A DNA stretch of 64,000 nt, from contig NZ_JABFDJ010000003.1 of assembly GCF_013403925.1 (NCBI RefSeq), positions 1 through 64,000 of the forward strand. Direction: 5' to 3'. The position numbers and the translations under genes are program-made. The notes under the pieces were generated by a model. The model had not been told where the DNA came from. It worked only from the letters and a program-made list of their open reading frames with translations, and did not search any database. How positions within the stretch are numbered: the stretch's first letter is position 1; each line of letters opens with the position of its first letter. Positions 18,921 through 28,053 of the stretch are shown here, piece after piece. This stretch comes from Winogradskyella wichelsiae. Its GTDB lineage: Bacteria; Bacteroidota; Bacteroidia; Flavobacteriales; Flavobacteriaceae.

Positions 18921-19677
18921 TTATAGGTTAACGCGTTTTTCTTTCGGAAATTTTACAGTGTACGAATGTTTAACATTTTTTATTTCACTTGATTTTAAAT
19001 TGAAAAACCATTTTAAAATTCCGCTTTCTTCATTGTAAGTTGAGTTCTCAGTTTCTATAGCATCAATTTTTATATTTTTATGCTGACTAATGGGAATACG
19101 GTCTAATATAGTAAGTTGAATATCTGATAGTTTATTGTTTTTAACCTCAATTTCAAAAGCTTTCTGAATCACTTTATTGTTTCCTATAAATGTTGTCTTT
19201 TTAAAATCATTTCGTTGCTTTCGCTTCACAATAATGTTAGGATCAACTCCAAGAGAAACTGTTAAACTATCTGTGGTTGCACTTGGATTAATATTAGTTT
19301 TCCCTGAATAGCTGCCTTCAAAATAAATATTAGCTTCTGCGGGTAATAGATTATTTAGTTTGTAAAGTTAAAATAGAATCACTTTGCTTTTTCTTAGACA
19401 AATAATTAATACCGTAATTAATAGAGAGAATTGATGTCTTCTGTAATCCTGAAATTTGAATGCTACTTTATTCAATGTAAGGGGATAGATCATTGAAAGT
19501 AATTTCAGATTTACCAGAATTTAGTTCTATAGAAGCCATTCTATTAATTTCAGCATCATATAAATATACGGTAACCGCATCTATTTTACTTGATTATTGA
19601 AAAGCATAAGTTGAATTGATACTTATTAGGATTAGTAATATTTTAAGAAATTTGAGCGGTATGAGTGTGGTTTTCAT
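18921..19677 (-). pseudogene. Decayed DUF4139 (mucoidy-inhibitor-like) protein gene
   Basis: From ATG 19677 the sequence encodes a signal peptide (LKILLILISINSTYAFQ) and then hits a TAA. The same frame continues with KIDAVTVYLYDAEI, LSPYIE, a second TAA, SSIQISGL and SILSINYGINYLSKKK, then another TAA. After a jump, another frame gives LPAEANIYFEGSYSGKTN, LTVSLGVDPNI and the typical C-terminus ILDRIPISQHKNI with TVKFPKEKRV. These are the start and end of DUF4139/DUF4140 proteins, usually 500-600 residues. Here the middle, with its coiled coil, is missing. The last 102 residues remain open (18921-19229). At least three stops plus an internal deletion mark a pseudogene. Confidence 0.8.
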
Positions 19678-20045
19678 AAATGTTGGTTTTTGTATGAAAA
19701 CTAAAATTAGAGTAACGATTTAATCATTGTAAGTCTATTTGAGTAAAGTCTATTTTTAAATTATTGAACTTAGCTTATCAATGAGTAAAGAATAAATAGG
19801 TCATTGATAGTTATTAATTGCAAATCGCAGTCACCAATCAAATAAATAAGTTATTATATCGAAGTTTTTAATTTAATAACCGTCTTAATTTTATATTTGT
19901 ACACTTAATTTAATATATTATAAATCAATTTGTTATTATGATCAAATTGAAGGTTTATATTTTTTAATTGAGTTTTAAGTAAGTTGTTAATTTAAAAAGT
20001 CCTTTTCATTGGTTAGGAAAAGGGCTTTTTTATCTTAGTTCTTAT
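19678..20045. other. Intergenic region, AT-rich
   Basis: I see no gene in these 368 bases. A weak TATATTTG box lies at 19892-19899 on the plus strand. A strong hairpin sits at 19997-20027. A short plus-strand transcript between them is conceivable but unsupported. Confidence 0.4.
19997..20031. terminator. Terminator after the DCC-family gene
   Basis: AAGTCCTTTTC (19997-20007) pairs with GAAAAGGGCTT (20017-20027), with one G-T pair and a 9-base loop. T-runs flank it on both strands. It lies 15 bases beyond the end of the minus-strand DCC protein gene. Confidence 0.75.
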
Positions 20046-20465
20046 TCAATCTAGAAATTTAGAATTTAATTCTGGAGTTGGAATCATACAAGCTTCTTTT
20101 TTACCATACCATTTATAACGATTTTTAGCAATATAATTATAAACCCAATTTCTTAAAAAAGAAGGTAGAACTAAAAATACTGTTAATAAATTTATAGGAA
20201 ATCCAAGGTACTTGGCAACTAGCAATGCTGCTGTAGATTTATAAGAGAGCTTCTTTTTTAAAGGATTGTAAAGTAAAATAGAATCTGTTTCTTCGGTATC
20301 GATATTAAATTTTTTAATAATTTGTTTTCCTATAGCACTTTGAAGTGGTGCAAATAGAAATTTATGCTTTGTATCCCTTTTAATAACATATAATACACTA
20401 GCATTGCAAAGATTGCAAACACCATCAAAAAGTATTAATTGTTTATTGTTTGGAATGTCTATCAT
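20046..20465 (-). CDS. Thiol-disulfide oxidoreductase DCC family protein (DUF393)
   Basis: A 139-residue protein whose N-terminus ILFDGVCNLCNASVLYVIKRD carries the DGxCxxC motif that names the DCC family. FAPLQSAIGKQ and STAALLVAKYLG follow, as usual for the family. A role in redox chemistry is predicted from the CxxC and thioredoxin-like fold, but no substrate is known. It starts 23 bases after the mutS2 stop, on the same strand. Confidence 0.92.
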   Translation of the reverse strand: MIDIPNNKQLILFDGVCNLCNASVLYVIKRDTKHKFLFAPLQSAIGKQIIKKFNIDTEETDSILLYNPLKKKLSYKSTAALLVAKYLGFPINLLTVFLVLPSFLRNWVYNYIAKNRYKWYGKKEACMIPTPELNSKFLD

Positions 20466-20488
20466 TATATAAAGGTAATAAACGTATT

Positions 20489-22657
20489 TTATTTTTTCAT
20501 GGCTTGCACCAATTCTAACTGATCTAAACTAACGTTAGTTGTAAACATACCATAGTTAACATTGGCTTTTCCTTTTTCAATACTATCAATAGTACCAACC
20601 GCTTTACCGTCTAACATTCTCACGCGATCATTAAGTCTTAAAATAGCTTTTGGTTTTTCTACTTTAATAGCTTTTTTCTTAGCCTCTTTTTTCTTTTCGC
20701 GGATAACTTCAACTTTCTTTTCCGCTTCTTGCTTTACTTGTTTCTCTTTTGCTTTGATTGTTTTTTTCTGTTTTGCAGATACTTTTTTACGCTTAGAGTT
20801 TTCAATTTGCACTAATCGGAATAACTCGTCCATTAGTACTTTCTTTTTCTTGTCTTCAAAGTATTGTTCAGAAATATCATTTACTTTTTGGCCTAAATAA
20901 ATAAGACGTTGGTTAGAATCATACAATTCTTGAAAGTTCTCTAATTTCTTTTGAACTTTAGCATTAATTTCTTCAAGTTTATCTGCTTCAGAAATTTTCT
21001 TTTTTTCATTTTCTTTAAGTGAGCGTTCCGTACGTTCTAACTTACTACGTTCTTTTTGTAGCTTGGCAATAGTAGCATCAAAACGAACTTTACCACGTTC
21101 AATTTTCTTTTTAGATTTATTGATTAAGCTGTATGGAATTCCATTTTTTTGTGCAACTTCAAACGTAAAAGAACTACCTGCTTGCCCAACAACCAATTTG
21201 TACATAGGCTCTAATGTTTTCTCATTAAAAAGCATATTTGCATTTTTGATATGAGGCAATTCATTAGCTAGTAATTTTAAATTTGAATAGTGCGTAGTTA
21301 TAATTCCGTAAGCTTCTCGTTCATAAAATACTTCTAAAAAAGTTTCCGCTAAAGCACCACCCAATTCAGGGTCACTTCCTGTTCCAAATTCATCAATTAA
21401 GAAGAGTGTTTTGTTATTACACTTCTTAAGGAAGTAATTCATCTGTTTCAATCTGTAACTATACGTGCTTAAATGGTTTTCTATAGATTGATTATCGCCA
21501 ATATCACTTAGTATTCGATCGAATAAACAAACATAGCTTCTTTCATGAACAGGGATCAACATTCCACTTTGAATCATCACTTGTAATAAGCCAACGGTCT
21601 TCAATGTAATACTTTTCCCACCTGCATTTGGTCCAGAAATAACAATAATTCTACTATCTTTTTCTAAACCTATCGTTTGAGAAAATGTTTTTTTACCATT
21701 TTCTTTATTCGTTAAATAGAGTAGCGGATGATAGGCATCTCGCAAATTCATACTACGTTCTTCAGAAAATTCTGGTAAGATAGCATTCATACTTTCTGCA
21801 TATTTTGCCTTTGCAGAAATAATATCTAATTGTGTTAGAAACTCTTGATAATTATGAAGCAGCGGTGCAAAGAGTCTAATATAATCTGTTAGCTCTTTTA
21901 ATATTTTTATAACTTCTTCTTTTTCTTCGTATTCTAAATTGTTAAGTTCTCTCGTATATTGAAGTGTTGTTTCTGGTTCTATATAAACAATACTGCCTGT
22001 TTTACTACCTCCCATTATGGCACCTCTAACCTTTCTACGATACATTGCTTTTACAGCCAGTACACGCTTATTATCTACTACAGATTCTCTAATATCATCG
22101 AGATAATCGAGATTGTTATATGTGTTTAAAGCCGAAGAAAAACTACCATTAATCTTACCTTTTAATAGGTTTATAGATTTACGTAAGTTCGATAAAAGGG
22201 GGGAAGCATTATCTTTAATATCACCAAACCGATCAACAACAGCATCAACTTGTGTAATAAGCGATGTAGTTATTTCTATATGTTGACTAAACGCTTTAAG
22301 CTTTGGATAATACTCTTTAAATTTTTCTAAAAATTTTAAAATAGCATTTACTGTTAAAGACATGCTTACCAATTTCTGTAAGCTTGAAACTTCGAGATAT
22401 GTATTTTCTATTTTAAGTAGTTTTAACTCTTTGGCAATGGTATCGAATCCATGATTTGGTATTCTATTATCATTATCAAAAGACGATAAATATTCATTAA
22501 CGTAGATAAGCTCGCGTTTTAACTCTTCCTCTTCATTAAATGGAAGAATTGCTAAAACTGCTTCTTTACCCAAAGCAGTGAGTGCATGTTTACTAACTTG
22601 TTGTAAAACCGTATAAAACTCAAGGTCTTTTAAGGTTTTTTCATGAATATTTATCAT
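20489..22657 (-). CDS. mutS2: MutS2-like DNA-binding ATPase lacking the Smr domain
   Basis: A 722-residue MutS-family ATPase. The Walker A loop GPNAGGKSITLKTVG is near residue 340 and Walker B TLFLIDEFGTGSDPELGG near 415, followed by ITTHYSNLK. A long Lys/Glu-rich coiled coil spans about 520-660. It lacks the MutS mismatch-recognition domain, so it is MutS2. The C-terminus ends in a small beta domain (RVRMLDGKAVGTIDSI). I see no Smr nuclease domain with its LDLHG or HGxG motif. MutS2 suppresses recombination or rescues collided ribosomes in other bacteria; which applies here is unknown. Confidence 0.93.
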   Translation of the reverse strand: MINIHEKTLKDLEFYTVLQQVSKHALTALGKEAVLAILPFNEEEELKRELIYVNEYLSSFDNDNRIPNHGFDTIAKELKLLKIENTYLEVSSLQKLVSMSLTVNAILKFLEKFKEYYPKLKAFSQHIEITTSLITQVDAVVDRFGDIKDNASPLLSNLRKSINLLKGKINGSFSSALNTYNNLDYLDDIRESVVDNKRVLAVKAMYRRKVRGAIMGGSKTGSIVYIEPETTLQYTRELNNLEYEEKEEVIKILKELTDYIRLFAPLLHNYQEFLTQLDIISAKAKYAESMNAILPEFSEERSMNLRDAYHPLLYLTNKENGKKTFSQTIGLEKDSRIIVISGPNAGGKSITLKTVGLLQVMIQSGMLIPVHERSYVCLFDRILSDIGDNQSIENHLSTYSYRLKQMNYFLKKCNNKTLFLIDEFGTGSDPELGGALAETFLEVFYEREAYGIITTHYSNLKLLANELPHIKNANMLFNEKTLEPMYKLVVGQAGSSFTFEVAQKNGIPYSLINKSKKKIERGKVRFDATIAKLQKERSKLERTERSLKENEKKKISEADKLEEINAKVQKKLENFQELYDSNQRLIYLGQKVNDISEQYFEDKKKKVLMDELFRLVQIENSKRKKVSAKQKKTIKAKEKQVKQEAEKKVEVIREKKKEAKKKAIKVEKPKAILRLNDRVRMLDGKAVGTIDSIEKGKANVNYGMFTTNVSLDQLELVQAMKK

Positions 22658-22705
22658 GTACTTTTTTAATTTTTAGATTTACAAAGTTAGCATTTTAAAG
22701 TGGTA

Positions 22706-24199
22706 TTATAAATATGAAGACATTGCCAATACTATTAGCGTAACTAACAGAAGCATAATAAATAATGGAAAAATAAATTTTAACCATTTACTATAGTTAA
22801 TTTTAGCAACTGCTAAAGAAGCTAAAATTAAGCCTGTTGGATTAATAAGGTAAAATAAACCTAATCCGTATTGATAAGTATTAACAACAACTTCTCTACC
22901 AATACCAACGGTATCTGCTAAAGGTGCCATAATAGGCATGGTTAAAACAGCCATACCAGAAGAACTAGGAATAAAAAATGATAAGCCCGAGTAAATTACA
23001 GTTAGTACGCTTGCAAAAACACCTTTATTCATTCCCGTAGTAATATCACTTGCATAATAGAGTAAAGTATCGCTAATTAAACCATCTGTCATTAAAACGG
23101 TAACACCTCTAGCAATACCTATAATTAACGCCACACCTAATAAATCACTAGCGCCTTTTACAAAAGTCTCTATAAAATCGGTCTCGCTAATTTTAATAAT
23201 AAATCCTATAATAATTGCACCTATTAAAAAAACTGTGGTCATTTCTACAAACCACCAATCTAACATTGATACACCAATAATCATTATAATAAAACAACTT
23301 GTAAACACAAACAAAGCGAGTTTTAGTCGCCAGTTAAAATTAATATTCGTGGTGTCTTTTATGGCAAATAAATTAGCAATTTCTTCTCTTTGATCATAAA
23401 TCAAGGATTTAGTTGGATCATTTTTAACACGCTTTGCATAACGCATTATATAAAGTATCGTAATGGTTAGACATAAAAGAAGCATAAAAACACGTCCATA
23501 TAAACCTGTGGTCCAGCTAATACCTGCCGAATCACTAGCTATAATAGTAGAAAATGGATTAATAGTAGAACACATGGTACCAATAGCTGAGCCTAAGAAA
23601 ATGCTAGCAACACCAACAATAGCATCATATTTTGCAGCTAAAAAAACAGGAATTAAAATAGGGAAGAAAGCAATGGTTTCTTCGGCAAAGCCAAAAGTGG
23701 TTCCACCTAAAGCTACTAGAGTAGTCACTAAAACAATGAGCAATGGTTCTCGTCCTTTTAATAAAATGGCTAATTGACCTATTGCCGCATCAAAAGCACC
23801 TGATTTATTAAGTATTCCTATTAAACCCCCAATAATTAAAACAAGAAAAATAATATCTGCTGCTTCAATAATCCCTTTTACAGGTGATTTTACAAAATCA
23901 TAAAAATTCTGTGGCTGAGATTCTAGTTTTTTATAAGTCCCTGGAATATTGATGGGTTTATAAATATCTCCATTAGTAAATTTTTGTATCGGAATTTTAA
24001 TATTTAAATCTTCGAGCGTGGTTTGAGAGGCTGCTAAACTTATTTCTTCATCTAGACTTAATCGTGTAAATTTGTCAGTGGAGGTGTTATAGCTTAAAGT
24101 GTCATATTTTCCTGCAGGAATAACCCATGTTAAAAGTGTTACCAAACCGGCAATTATAAATAATATGGTTTGTGCAGAAGGAAATTTTAGATGTTTCAT
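22706..24199 (-). CDS. YfcC-family transporter (C4-dicarboxylate/short peptide uptake-like)
   Basis: A 497-residue integral membrane protein with about 11-12 hydrophobic segments. It opens with FPSAQTILFIIAGLVTLLTWVIPAG and contains GGTTFGFAEETIAFFPILIP, GSAIGTMCSTINPFS and FIPSSSGMAVLTMPIMAPLAD, all hallmarks of the YfcC/DcuC superfamily. A soluble insertion lies at about residues 40-95. The substrate is not established for this family; anaerobic C4-dicarboxylate or amino acid transport has been proposed. It is divergent from ung. Confidence 0.9.
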   Translation of the reverse strand: MKHLKFPSAQTILFIIAGLVTLLTWVIPAGKYDTLSYNTSTDKFTRLSLDEEISLAASQTTLEDLNIKIPIQKFTNGDIYKPINIPGTYKKLESQPQNFYDFVKSPVKGIIEAADIIFLVLIIGGLIGILNKSGAFDAAIGQLAILLKGREPLLIVLVTTLVALGGTTFGFAEETIAFFPILIPVFLAAKYDAIVGVASIFLGSAIGTMCSTINPFSTIIASDSAGISWTTGLYGRVFMLLLCLTITILYIMRYAKRVKNDPTKSLIYDQREEIANLFAIKDTTNINFNWRLKLALFVFTSCFIIMIIGVSMLDWWFVEMTTVFLIGAIIIGFIIKISETDFIETFVKGASDLLGVALIIGIARGVTVLMTDGLISDTLLYYASDITTGMNKGVFASVLTVIYSGLSFFIPSSSGMAVLTMPIMAPLADTVGIGREVVVNTYQYGLGLFYLINPTGLILASLAVAKINYSKWLKFIFPLFIMLLLVTLIVLAMSSYL

Positions 24200-24255
24200 C
24201 TTTAAAATAATTTGACGCCAAATATAAACTTATAGAATGTAATTTGTTTTTAAAT

Positions 24256-24930
24256 ATGGATGTAAATATTAACGAAAGCTGGAAAAATGAACTCAATTTA
24301 GAATTTAAAAAACCATATTTTAAAGACTTACTCTCATTTGTCGATGAAGAATATAAAAATCAAATTTGTTTTCCGAAAAAATCCGATATTTTTAATGCTT
24401 TTAACCATTGCCAATTTGAAGATATAAAAGTTGTGATTATAGGACAAGACCCTTACCATGGTGTAGGGCAAGCTAACGGCTTAAGTTTTTCTGTTAAAGA
24501 GGGTATAAAACACCCGCCTTCTTTAGTTAATATTTTTAAAGAAATTGAACAAGACTTAGAACTCCCTTACCCTAAAACAGGAAACTTAACTCCTTGGGCT
24601 GATCAAGGGGTATTATTGCTAAATGCAACATTAACAGTTAGAGCTCATGAAGCTGCCAGCCATCAAAAACAAGGATGGGAGCAATTTACTGATGAAGTCA
24701 TTAAAGCAATTAGTACTAAAAAAAACAATGTTGTCTTTTTACTTTGGGGTGGGTTTGCTAAGAAGAAAATGAAACTAATTGATAGGAGTAAGCATCATAT
24801 CTTAGAGAGTGGACATCCATCACCACTGAGCGCAAATAGGGGATATTGGTTCGGGAATAAGCACTTTAGTAAAACTAACTCCCTGTTGGAGCAAGATGGC
24901 GTGTGCTCAATTGATTGGAAGTTATTTTAG
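24256..24930 (+). CDS. ung: Uracil-DNA glycosylase, family 1
   Basis: The 224-residue protein has the family-1 catalytic motif GQDPYHG with Asp at residue 65. GVLLLNATLTVRAHEAASHQ, FLLWGGFAKKK and the DNA-intercalation loop HPSPLSANRGYWFG with His187 complete the set. It removes uracil from DNA to start base excision repair. ATG 24256 (MDVNINESWKN) is the likely start; an upstream TTG/ATG at 24244 is in frame. The 3' end overlaps a possible small minus-strand gene. Confidence 0.97.
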   Translation: MDVNINESWKNELNLEFKKPYFKDLLSFVDEEYKNQICFPKKSDIFNAFNHCQFEDIKVVIIGQDPYHGVGQANGLSFSVKEGIKHPPSLVNIFKEIEQDLELPYPKTGNLTPWADQGVLLLNATLTVRAHEAASHQKQGWEQFTDEVIKAISTKKNNVVFLLWGGFAKKKMKLIDRSKHHILESGHPSPLSANRGYWFGNKHFSKTNSLLEQDGVCSIDWKLF

Positions 24931-25063
24931 GCTCGTTTGCCACTTTTGTTAAATTTGCATGTTTCTGAACTGTCTTTTTAGACGTTTTGTTGCAACTAAA
25001 AAGCAGCAATAAAAAATTCAATACAACTAAAGAACACAAAATTAAAACAATATTTATTATCAT
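24875..25063 (-). CDS. Possible small membrane-anchored protein
   Basis: A 62-residue reading frame with a hydrophobic N-terminus (IVLILCSLVVLNFLLLLFSC), then CNKTSKKTVQK and a Lys/Ser/Thr-rich tail. It looks like a single-pass anchor or lipoprotein-like peptide, and I have the impression that similar short proteins occur beside ung in relatives. It overlaps the end of ung by 56 bases on the opposite strand, which argues for caution. The following 208 bases to 25271 hold nothing I can recognise. Confidence 0.45.
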   Translation of the reverse strand: MIINIVLILCSLVVLNFLLLLFSCNKTSKKTVQKHANLTKVANEPKITSNQLSTRHLAPTGS

Positions 25064-25271
25064 ATTTACCAGATTAAGATAGGTTAATCATTTATTAAGT
25101 TTTTGTTAAGCGTTAGTTAAAGGGTTTTACAAATGTAATTGTTTTTTTTGAATTCAAAAAGACAACTACATAAATATATTTAATCCTAAATAAAAAGAGG
25201 TCAACTACTTAGCCTTAGTAAATGATGAAACTTATTGATAAATCAATTAAATATTCATTTTTAATGGAATT

Positions 25272-26126
25272 CTAAATTTTATGAATTAATTTTGAGTATT
25301 CTATTTTTTCAGAAATAATATTTAAATCAAATAGTTGTTTTTGTACATTGTTTAAAGTCTCTTTATCCATTATTTTTTGTGACCATTCTGTAATTGACAG
25401 CCAATTTTGTACATCTTCTAGTTCTTGTTTGTAGCGATCAGCAATTGTTTTATCAATACTAGGAATGGACTTAAACTCTGAAGTTGTTTCGTTAATAATA
25501 TCTAAAATAATTTTTAGATCTTCTGGATTATTATCAATAAATTCTTGTCTTACAGCGATTACAAAACAGGGCCATGGTGACGGGCAATTATCTATTCTTC
25601 TAAAAGTACCATCATCGACTAAAGGTTTAGTGGTAAATTTCTCCCACATAAAATAATCAGCTTCGTTTTCAGTTAAGCCTTTAATAGCTCCATCTAAGTT
25701 TTTTATGACTTCAAAATTAAGGTCGTTTTCTAAATCCCAACCATTATTCTTAGCATTAATATAAGCCATTAAATGAGAGCCAGATCCATATCTACTTATT
25801 GCTGCTCTTGTTCCTTTTATATCTTCAATAGTTTGAAATTTTGAATCTGCTGCAACATGAATACCCCAAACTAAAGGGGTTTCTACAAAGGTTTGAACAA
25901 TTTTAGAAGGATTACCTTCAATGATATCCTTTACAATCCCTTCTGTTAATATAACAGCCATGTCTATTTCTCCAGATCGTAATGCTTTGGTCATGGCACC
26001 TGTACCACCATAATAATCATTCCACCTTAGATTTATACCCTTGTCTTTATATTCGCCATTTTTTAATGTTAAATACCAAGCTAGGTTAAAGTGTTCTGGT
26101 ACTCCACCAATATTTACTTTATTCAT
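25272..26126 (-). CDS. Cytosolic orphan substrate-binding protein (NMT1/Ca3427-like PBP2 fold)
   Basis: A 284-residue type-2 periplasmic-binding-protein fold. The opening VNIGGVPEHFNLAWYL, then AMTKALRSGEIDMAVILTEG, AAISRYGSGSHLMAY and PSPWPCFVIAVRQEF resemble the NMT1/SsuA-type family. The closest pattern I recall is the orphan Ca3427-like group shared by bacteria and fungi. There is no signal peptide or lipobox, and no ABC permease or ATPase nearby, so it is probably not a transporter receptor. It follows the nucleoside phosphorylase by 120 bases on the same strand. Confidence 0.8.
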   Translation of the reverse strand: MNKVNIGGVPEHFNLAWYLTLKNGEYKDKGINLRWNDYYGGTGAMTKALRSGEIDMAVILTEGIVKDIIEGNPSKIVQTFVETPLVWGIHVAADSKFQTIEDIKGTRAAISRYGSGSHLMAYINAKNNGWDLENDLNFEVIKNLDGAIKGLTENEADYFMWEKFTTKPLVDDGTFRRIDNCPSPWPCFVIAVRQEFIDNNPEDLKIILDIINETTSEFKSIPSIDKTIADRYKQELEDVQNWLSITEWSQKIMDKETLNNVQKQLFDLNIISEKIEYSKLIHKI

Positions 26127-26246
26127 TGTTATACTGAACTTATATTCTATAACTATTTCTGAGAAGACAGAAATCTATTTATTAAACGCTTTTACTATAT
26201 GCACTCTCCCAAAAAAAACAGATTACATAGTATATTTATCTTCAGT

Positions 26247-27119
26247 TTAGATATTAATTATACGTTCTAATGCATATTTAATTAATTTCTCTACTGTTTT
26301 TTTTGGGTTTTTACTAAAATCACCATTAGCTCTATTAGCAATGATAGCATTTAAGGATAAAGCTTCATGTCCTAATAATTTTGATAAACCATAAATTACA
26401 GATGTTTCCATTTCAAAATTAGTAATTCTGAAATCCTTATATACAAAATTATCTAATTTAGAATTAAGACCTGCATCTTTTAAAGGTAAGCGCAATATAC
26501 GGCCTTGTGGTCCATAAAATCCACCTGCAGTCCCTGTCATTCCTTTAAAAATTTTATCGCTTTCAAATTCTTTTTCTAAAAACTTACTGTTTTCAATGAT
26601 AATTGGTCGTGCTTTATTTTTATCCCAATTGGTATGTTCTATAAAAGCATCTTCAACTTCAGGATTGCTAATGCCATCAATTTGATAGAAGTGTAACATG
26701 CCATTAATATCTAAAGCGTGTGTACTAATTAAAAAAGTATCTACAGGAATATCTTCTTGAAGCGATCCAGAGGTCCCAATTCTAATAATATTTAAACTAG
26801 ATAAAACTTCTTTTGGTTGTCTTGTCTCTAAGTCAATATTAACCAAAGCATCTAATTCATTTAAGACAATGTCTATATTATCTGGACCAATTCCGGTAGA
26901 AATAACAGTTAGTCTTTTGCCTTGATAATATCCGGTTTGTGTCTTAAACTCACGTTTTTGAGTTGAAAATTCAATACTATCAAAATGTTGCGTTATTTTT
27001 TCAACACGATCTTGATCTCCAACAAAAATAATAGTGTCTGAGATATTTTCTGGTTTTAAATTAAGATGATAAATACTACCATCTGGATTTAATATAAGTT
27101 CTGAATCTTTAATTGGCAT
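26247..27119 (-). CDS. Nucleoside phosphorylase (uridine phosphorylase family)
   Basis: A 290-residue protein with the NP-I family pattern. DTIIFVGDQDRVEKI is the phosphate-binding start and TVISTGIGPDNIDIVLNEL the ribose region. NIIRIGTSGSLQ and NFEMETSVIYGLS (the E-M-E ribose-binding signature) follow. It should reversibly phosphorolyse a nucleoside; uridine is suggested by resemblance only. Its start overlaps the end of the DUF1835 gene by 11 bases, so the two are translationally coupled. Confidence 0.88.
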   Translation of the reverse strand: MPIKDSELILNPDGSIYHLNLKPENISDTIIFVGDQDRVEKITQHFDSIEFSTQKREFKTQTGYYQGKRLTVISTGIGPDNIDIVLNELDALVNIDLETRQPKEVLSSLNIIRIGTSGSLQEDIPVDTFLISTHALDINGMLHFYQIDGISNPEVEDAFIEHTNWDKNKARPIIIENSKFLEKEFESDKIFKGMTGTAGGFYGPQGRILRLPLKDAGLNSKLDNFVYKDFRITNFEMETSVIYGLSKLLGHEALSLNAIIANRANGDFSKNPKKTVEKLIKYALERIINI

Positions 27120-28050
27120 TACATATTGTTTTAATAAGTCTATTTTGATCTTCGCTAAATTGATATTCTAAGCGATTTACACCTCCATAAAACATATTAT
27201 TATTGATTTCTAAAGCGAAGTTATGTTGATGTAATAAGGCTTCATGTCCTTTTCTATTAAGTTTAACACTTTCCTCAGCAATGGTGTAAAATAAAGATAA
27301 TTCTTGGATTTTTAGTGATAACTGAATATCGCTATAACCATAATAGCCTTGATAATTTAAGCAATAACCTAATAAGTGATTTATAGATTTAACTTCGTTT
27401 TCTTTAATAATCTTTAAAATATTAGCTTCAATATTTCCTAAACCACTTTTTTGATGCGGAAAACGCTCTAAATGAGCTTTTAAGCAATTGCTCATGTATT
27501 TAAAGTTGGATTCTTCAACAATATAAGGTTTAAAAATATTATGATCTTTTCCGCAGTATGTACGCCATAAAGCAATGGCTAAATCAATATCTTTTTGTGT
27601 TAACCTTACTTTATTTTCATAATGAGATTTAAGTTGCCCTGGACTTAATTCTGCTAAGCCTTTTAAACTTTTTTCTCCTTTTACACGTCCACTACAAATG
27701 AGATATAATGGTTTATCAATTTCTTTTTGATGTAATAAATTGATGACACCTAACAAATTGATGTGACAATACAAATCGTACTCAAACCATAGATTAATTT
27801 CTGAATAAGCCTCTACATCATCTAATTTAGCAAGCTCATGCTTCATATCTTTTTTGTCAACTTCAATATTATAGTGCTCCTTAAGAAAAGCAATACGAAG
27901 TTCAATAAATTCATCAGAATCTATCTTAGCTATTGTAGGTCCTTCACATAACATTTCTTGCCAAGTGAGTATATCGTCTTTAAAATTTAAATCTTTTAAA
28001 TAATCTGATAAATTATTACCGTTAGTAATATGCAAACATTGTTTTTCCAT
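27109..28050 (-). CDS. DUF1835 domain-containing protein
   Basis: A 313-residue protein beginning CLHITNGNNLSDYLKDL and continuing with ILTWQEMLCEGP and LYLICSGRVKGEKSLKGLAELSPGQL. These are standard for DUF1835, a domain of unknown function with an HTNGD-like opening. The tail CLNYQGYYGYSDIQL and AEESVKLNRKGHEAL resembles the associated C-terminal region. It lies between a SUI1-family gene (3 bases) and a nucleoside phosphorylase (11-base overlap), so all three form one operon. The biochemical role is unknown. Confidence 0.85.
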   Translation of the reverse strand: MEKQCLHITNGNNLSDYLKDLNFKDDILTWQEMLCEGPTIAKIDSDEFIELRIAFLKEHYNIEVDKKDMKHELAKLDDVEAYSEINLWFEYDLYCHINLLGVINLLHQKEIDKPLYLICSGRVKGEKSLKGLAELSPGQLKSHYENKVRLTQKDIDLAIALWRTYCGKDHNIFKPYIVEESNFKYMSNCLKAHLERFPHQKSGLGNIEANILKIIKENEVKSINHLLGYCLNYQGYYGYSDIQLSLKIQELSLFYTIAEESVKLNRKGHEALLHQHNFALEINNNMFYGGVNRLEYQFSEDQNRLIKTICNAN

Positions 28051-28053
28051 AAT

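Noticed and set aside
19892-20031. Possible small RNA with TATATTTG box and terminator
   Set aside because: The hairpin is already explained as the terminator of the minus-strand DCC gene, the box has no -33 partner, and no conserved structure is visible.
23463-23777. Plus-strand frame inside the YfcC gene
   Set aside because: It lies antisense to conserved transporter codons and is low in complexity, so it is a shadow.
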